NCBI RefSeq assembly: GCF_013410405.1
Contig: NZ_JACCFK010000001.1
Span: forward strand, 62,001-126,000
DNA: 64,000 bases
Direction of reading: 5' to 3'
Source of the DNA: Amycolatopsis endophytica
GTDB lineage: Bacteria > Actinomycetota > Actinomycetes > Mycobacteriales > Pseudonocardiaceae
Shown in pieces: positions 60,737-64,000 of the stretch. The number at the start of each line of letters is the position of its first letter. Within the stretch, counting starts at the first letter, position 1. The notes beneath the pieces were generated by a model. The model was not told where the DNA came from. It saw nothing but the letters and a program-made list of their open reading frames with translations, and searched no databases. Both the position numbers and the translations under genes were made by a program.

Positions 60737-61606
60737 TCAGTAGCGCGAAATGATCTCGTCGGCGAACTTGCGGATCGCGTCCTTCTTCGGGCCGATCGGA
60801 TCACCGAACCCGATGCCGTCGAACACCCACGGCTGCGTGACGACGTCGGTCACGCCGATCTCGCCCTGCTCGCGGTAGCCGTCGAGACCGAACCGGTCGA
60901 TGCACACCGCCTGGATTTCGAACGGCTTCTCGCCCCGCCCGTACTCCGCGCGCAGCTCCGACAGGCGCGAAATCGTCGAGCGCAGGTCCTCGAACTTCAT
61001 CATCGCCGAGGACCAGCCGTCCCCGACGCGGGCGGCGCGCTTGAGCGCCACCTCGGTGTGCCCGCCGATGTAGAACGGGACGTGCTTCGACGGCGCCGGG
61101 CTCATCTGCAGCTTGTCGAAGTCGAAGAACTTGCCGTGGTACTCGACCATGCCGCCGTCGAGGATCAGCCGCAGCACGTCGATCGCCTCGTCGACCCGCT
61201 TGCCGCGCTGCGCGTACGGCGCACCGCACCACTCGAACTCCTCCGGCGACCAGCCGACGCCCAGGCCGAGCCCGAACCGGTCGCCGGACAGCACCGCGAC
61301 CGACCCGACCTGCCTGGCCAGCAGCACCGGGTTGCGCGACCCCAGCTTGAGCACCGAGGTGTAGAACTCGATCCGCTCGGTGACCGCGGCCATCGTGGCG
61401 ACCGCGACCAGCGGGTCCGCCCACGGCGTGTCGGCGTTCCAGAACCGGCTGCCGTCCGGGGTGTACGGGTACTCGGCGGACACGTGCTCGGAGTAGAACA
61501 GCGAATCCGGCAGCACGACGGAGGAGAAGCCACACTCCTCGGCCGTGCGCGCGAGTTCGGTGAACTGGTCGAGGGGATTCATCGCGACGGAGAGGGAGAA
61601 CTTCAT
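60737..61606 (-). CDS. LLM-class F420/FMN-dependent oxidoreductase
   Basis: A 289-residue TIM barrel of the luciferase-like family: MKFSLSVAMNPLDQFTELAR, LGLGVGWSPEEFEWCGAPYA near residue 115 and PFYIGGHTEVALKRAARVGD near residue 175. It forms an operon with the NTF2-like gene. The promoter side has an AAC-AA-GTT core resembling TetR-type (for example KstR-like) sites, but the outer bases match only partly. The reaction is unknown; hydride transfer from F420H2 is the usual chemistry. Confidence 0.86.
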   Translation of the reverse strand: MKFSLSVAMNPLDQFTELARTAEECGFSSVVLPDSLFYSEHVSAEYPYTPDGSRFWNADTPWADPLVAVATMAAVTERIEFYTSVLKLGSRNPVLLARQVGSVAVLSGDRFGLGLGVGWSPEEFEWCGAPYAQRGKRVDEAIDVLRLILDGGMVEYHGKFFDFDKLQMSPAPSKHVPFYIGGHTEVALKRAARVGDGWSSAMMKFEDLRSTISRLSELRAEYGRGEKPFEIQAVCIDRFGLDGYREQGEIGVTDVVTQPWVFDGIGFGDPIGPKKDAIRKFADEIISRY

Positions 61607-61709
61607 GCGCCGAGACTATAACTTGTTCTAGTTTTCGTCGAGAGTGGGAACCATCAGCGTAGCGTCCGCGTTGTCCGGTTCAAGAACACCGAACTTCCGG
61701 GAGTAAGCC

Positions 61710-62480
61710 ATGGGCACCGCGATCACCGTGATCGTGCTCCTCGTCATCATCGTGGGCGGCATCGCCTACTTCGCCAAGGCGCAGGCCAAGACGCGGCAGC
61801 GCCAGCTCGACGACGCCAAGGCCGACGCCCGGCGCCTGGTGGAGCGCCTGGGCGGGCAGGTGCTGAACCTCGTCGGCTCCAACGAGCCGTCGAAGCAGGC
61901 ACTGGCCGACGCGTCCGAGCGCTACAACGCGGCAGGCTCGCAGCTGGAGCAGGCGCAGACCGCCGAGCAGGCCAAGCTCGTCAAGGAAACGGCGCTCGAA
62001 GGCCTGTACTACGTCCGTGCCGCGCGCATCGCGATGGACCTGGATCCCGGGCCGATGCTGCCCGAGGAAGCCGAGCGCGAGCGGGCGGGCAAGGTCACCG
62101 AGGACCGCAGCGTCGACGTCGAGGGCCGTAACTACCAGGCCTCGCCCGATCCGGGCGACAACACCCCGTACTACTACCCCGGTGGCCGCGTGGCCGGGCG
62201 GCCGGTGCCGCAGGGCTGGTACAGCGAGCCGTGGTGGAAGCCCGCGCTCGTGGCCGGCGCCTGGGGCCTGGGCTCGATGTTCCTCTTCAGCGCGATGTTC
62301 AGCGGCATGTCCGGCATCGCCAGCGCGTCGGCCTGGGAGTCGGGCTACGACGCGGGCCAGGAGGACGCCATGGCCGACGCGGGTGCCGACGGCGGCGACG
62401 GCGGCGACATGGGTGGCGACATGGGCGGAGACATGGGCGGCGGCGACTTCGGGGACTTCGGCGGCGGGTTCGACTTCTGA
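61710..62480 (+). CDS. Membrane-anchored coiled-coil protein with Gly/Met/Asp-rich tail
   Basis: A 256-residue protein. Residues 4-22 form an N-terminal membrane helix. Residues 25-115 form a helical coiled-coil-like region resembling DUF1542-type sequences (KTRQRQLDDAKADARRLVER). A YYYPGGRVAG linker and a second hydrophobic segment (LVAGAWGLGSMFLFSAMFSG) follow. The C-terminus has repeated MGGD units and ends GDFGDFGGGFDF. I do not recognise a function. It is monocistronic and ends before a strong terminator. Confidence 0.7.
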   Translation: MGTAITVIVLLVIIVGGIAYFAKAQAKTRQRQLDDAKADARRLVERLGGQVLNLVGSNEPSKQALADASERYNAAGSQLEQAQTAEQAKLVKETALEGLYYVRAARIAMDLDPGPMLPEEAERERAGKVTEDRSVDVEGRNYQASPDPGDNTPYYYPGGRVAGRPVPQGWYSEPWWKPALVAGAWGLGSMFLFSAMFSGMSGIASASAWESGYDAGQEDAMADAGADGGDGGDMGGDMGGDMGGGDFGDFGGGFDF

Positions 62481-62490
62481 CACCCGTTTG

Positions 62491-62526
62491 GTGAGGAAGC
62501 GGGCCGGACACGGCCCGCTTCCTCAC
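62491..62526. terminator. Perfect 16-bp bidirectional terminator
   Basis: GTGAGGAAGCGGGCCG pairs perfectly with its complement around GACA. The right arm covers the stop codon of the convergent nei gene. Confidence 0.85.
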
Positions 62527-63332
62527 ACCGCCTGGCAGGCCGGGCACCAGTACAGGTTCCGCCCGGCCAGTTCCGTGTGCGCGATGGGCGTGCCACAGAC
62601 CAGGCACGGCTGCCCGGTCCGCCGGTACACGTACACCTCCCCGCCGTGCCGGTCCTGACGCGGCGCGCGGCCGGTGACCTCGGGCAGGTGCTCATCGTCG
62701 ACCGTGTCGATGCGGCCGAGACGCACACCCTTGCGCATCAGCGCGACGAGGTCGCCCCACATCTCCTTCCACCCCACCTGGTCCAGTGCGCGGCCGGGCA
62801 CCATCGGGTTGATTCCGTGCCGGAACAGCACCTCGGCGCGATACACGTTGCCCACGCCGGAGATGACCTTCTGATCCATCAGCAGCGCGGCGATCGAGGT
62901 GCGGGATGCGGAGATCCGGCGCCACGCCTCGTCGGGGCGGGCGTCGCGGCGCAGCGGGTCCGGCCCGAGCCGGGCCTTGATCGCGTCGACCTGGTCCGGC
63001 GTCAGCAGCTCACAGCGGGTGGGGCCGCGCAAATCAGTCCAATGTGTCCGTCCGGCCAGACGCATCCGGACCTGGCCCACCGGCGGGGTTTCCGGCTGCG
63101 CGGCCTCGGTGAACGTGCCGTACAGCCCCAGGTGGACGTGCACCGAACCGAGCGGGCCGAAGTCGTGGAACAGGTGCTTGCCGTGGGCCTCGGCCCGCAC
63201 CATGACCTGACCGTCCACAAGGGCCGCTTCGCGCGCGAAGCGGCCCTGCGGACTGGAAACACCCACCGGCGCGCCCGCGTAGCGCCGTTGGTGCAGGCGG
63301 GCGAGCCGGTGGAGGGTGTGCCCTTCGGGCAT
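62523..63332 (-). CDS. nei2: Fpg/Nei-family DNA glycosylase-AP lyase
   Basis: A 269-residue base-excision repair enzyme for oxidised bases. The catalytic N-terminal proline and glutamate are in MPEGHTLHRL. The helix-two-turn-helix has SRTSIAALLMDQKVISGVGN near residue 145. The zinc finger is CLVCGTPIAH ... CPACQ at the end. The N-terminal PEGH fits the Nei2-like actinobacterial branch. The TGATG junction with rpiB indicates coupling. The symbol follows the mycobacterial homologue. Confidence 0.9.
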   Translation of the reverse strand: MPEGHTLHRLARLHQRRYAGAPVGVSSPQGRFAREAALVDGQVMVRAEAHGKHLFHDFGPLGSVHVHLGLYGTFTEAAQPETPPVGQVRMRLAGRTHWTDLRGPTRCELLTPDQVDAIKARLGPDPLRRDARPDEAWRRISASRTSIAALLMDQKVISGVGNVYRAEVLFRHGINPMVPGRALDQVGWKEMWGDLVALMRKGVRLGRIDTVDDEHLPEVTGRAPRQDRHGGEVYVYRRTGQPCLVCGTPIAHTELAGRNLYWCPACQAV

Positions 63333-63802
63333 CAGGCAGGCAGAGGCGGCGGGGTGCCGGTGCGCTCGTAGTCGAGCATCTGCTGCACGCGACGGCCATG
63401 ACGTTCGTCCTCGGACGGCGGAGTCGCCAGGAACGCGTCGACGATCGCGGTCGCCTCGTCGAGGGTGTGCATCCGCGCGCCGACGCCGATCAGCTGCGCG
63501 TGGTTGTGCTGGCGGGCGAGCTCGGCGATCTCCGGCTTCCAGGCCAGCGCGGCCCGCGCGCCCTTCACCTTGTTCGCGGCGATCTGCTCCCCGTTGCCCG
63601 ACCCGCCGATGACGATGCCCAGGCTGCCCTCGTCCGCCACCACGCGGCGCGCGGTCTCGATGCAGAAGGCCGGGTAGTCGTCGGCGGCGTCGTAGACGGC
63701 CGGGCCGATGTCGGTGACCTCGTGGCCCTGGCCCTTCAGGTACTCCACGAGGTGATTCTTCAGCTCGAAACCGGCGTGGTCTGATCCCAAGTAGACGCGC
63801 AC
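63332..63802 (-). CDS. rpiB: Ribose-5-phosphate isomerase B
   Basis: A 156-residue RpiB/LacAB-family enzyme interconverting ribose 5-phosphate and ribulose 5-phosphate. The N-terminus is VRVYLGSDHAGFELKNHLVE. The phosphate-binding GGSGNGEQIAANKVKGARAA loop follows near residue 69, with a Ser in place of the Cys seen in the E. coli enzyme, as in mycobacteria. NHAQLIGVGARM follows. The GTG starts directly at the fold. It is coupled to nei. Confidence 0.95.
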   Translation of the reverse strand: MRVYLGSDHAGFELKNHLVEYLKGQGHEVTDIGPAVYDAADDYPAFCIETARRVVADEGSLGIVIGGSGNGEQIAANKVKGARAALAWKPEIAELARQHNHAQLIGVGARMHTLDEATAIVDAFLATPPSEDERHGRRVQQMLDYERTGTPPPLPA

Positions 63803-63846
63803 GGGTGGAGTCTCGCATCCGGGCCGGATCCGGGCATGCTGGGGGT

Positions 63847-64000
63847 GTGAACCCCTTCGCACAGTCAGGGCACGACCTGCGGCTCGAATGGGGCCCCGAC
63901 GGGGTCGCCGAGCTGGGGCGGGAGTGCGCGGCGCTAGTCGTGGTGGACGTGCTGTCCTTCAGCACGACGGTGGACCTGGTGACGAGCCGGGGCGGCCGGG
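63847..64000 (+). CDS. 2-phosphosulfolactate phosphatase-like protein (5' part only)
   Basis: The first 51 residues of a protein similar to ComB-family phosphatases, with CAALVVVDVLSFSTTVDLV as the acidic active-site strand. The GTG follows CTGGGGG. It is divergent from rpiB and runs off the window. In actinomycetes lacking coenzyme M the true substrate of this family is unclear. Confidence 0.7.
   Translation, partial: MNPFAQSGHDLRLEWGPDGVAELGRECAALVVVDVLSFSTTVDLVTSRGGR

Noticed and set aside
61617..61631. KstR-like operator before the LLM gene
   Set aside because: The AAC-AA-GTT core is present, but the outer bases match only on one side, so a sterol-regulon claim is not supported.
1..64000. 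CRISPR arrays, rRNA genes, insertion sequences with transposase and large biosynthetic clusters
   Set aside because: No regularly spaced repeats with unique spacers, rRNA sequence, transposase motifs or PKS/NRPS modules were seen.

Overview
The window is high-GC chromosomal DNA from a filamentous actinomycete. It fits the Pseudonocardiaceae, perhaps Amycolatopsis, but that is an inference from gene content and not a sequence match. Supporting signs are the paired clpP1/clpP2, frequent GTG and TTG starts, 4-base ATGA/GTGA stop-start overlaps, probable leaderless promoters, a BldC-type regulator and a decayed actinomycete integrative element. From family knowledge, the minus-strand order valS ... 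clpX-clpP2-clpP1-tig ... nei-rpiB is a backbone shared with Mycobacterium. Here about 34 kb of accessory genes lie between tig and nei.

Layout. 1-3.8 kb: a coupled minus-strand operon of GntR regulator, ADP-ribosylglycohydrolase, NCS1 permease and PfkB kinase (cut by the window edge), probably for nucleoside or nucleobase salvage. 3.9-7 kb: SGNH hydrolase, anti-sigma ATPase, BldC-like protein, DinB protein and a broken alpha/beta hydrolase. 7-9.6 kb: valS. 10-23.6 kb: small regulator and enzyme modules (three MarR, one GntR, two SDR, two VOC, YceI), several with clear palindromic operators, interleaved with a formate-type set (YdeP-like molybdoenzyme, FdhD, and an OFA-family MFS carrier with a 44-residue small subunit). 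23.7-28.5 kb: the Clp protease and trigger-factor block.

28.7-39.5 kb is the most unusual part. A desaturase-ferredoxin reductase fusion is followed by a DUF5666-type membrane protein, a histidine kinase with no adjacent response regulator, two 626-residue paralogous ArnT/GT39-like glycosyltransferases and a GT2-GtrA fusion. Four promoter regions here carry CACAG-type repeats spaced 11 bp apart. At three of them the last conserved repeat ends exactly 34 nt before the start codon. This looks like one regulon for an OmpR-type regulator acting on cell-envelope glycosylation.

39.5-52.3 kb: PP2C-like phosphatase, a LacI-controlled ABC/GH1 sugar locus, a TetR/secreted lipase pair, aldehyde dehydrogenase, Ser/Thr kinase and a LigD-type polymerase. 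52.4-57.9 kb: tRNA-Pro and tRNA-Gly, then a decayed AICE-like element (integrase remnant, truncated zinc-ribbon ORF, GntR, frameshifted element protein, flavoprotein, XRE-TPR protein) and an AT-richer P-loop ATPase gene that may be defence cargo. 58-64 kb: a second lipase/TetR pair sharing an operator motif with the first, an NTF2-like/LLM operon, a coiled-coil membrane protein, nei, rpiB and the start of a ComB-like gene.
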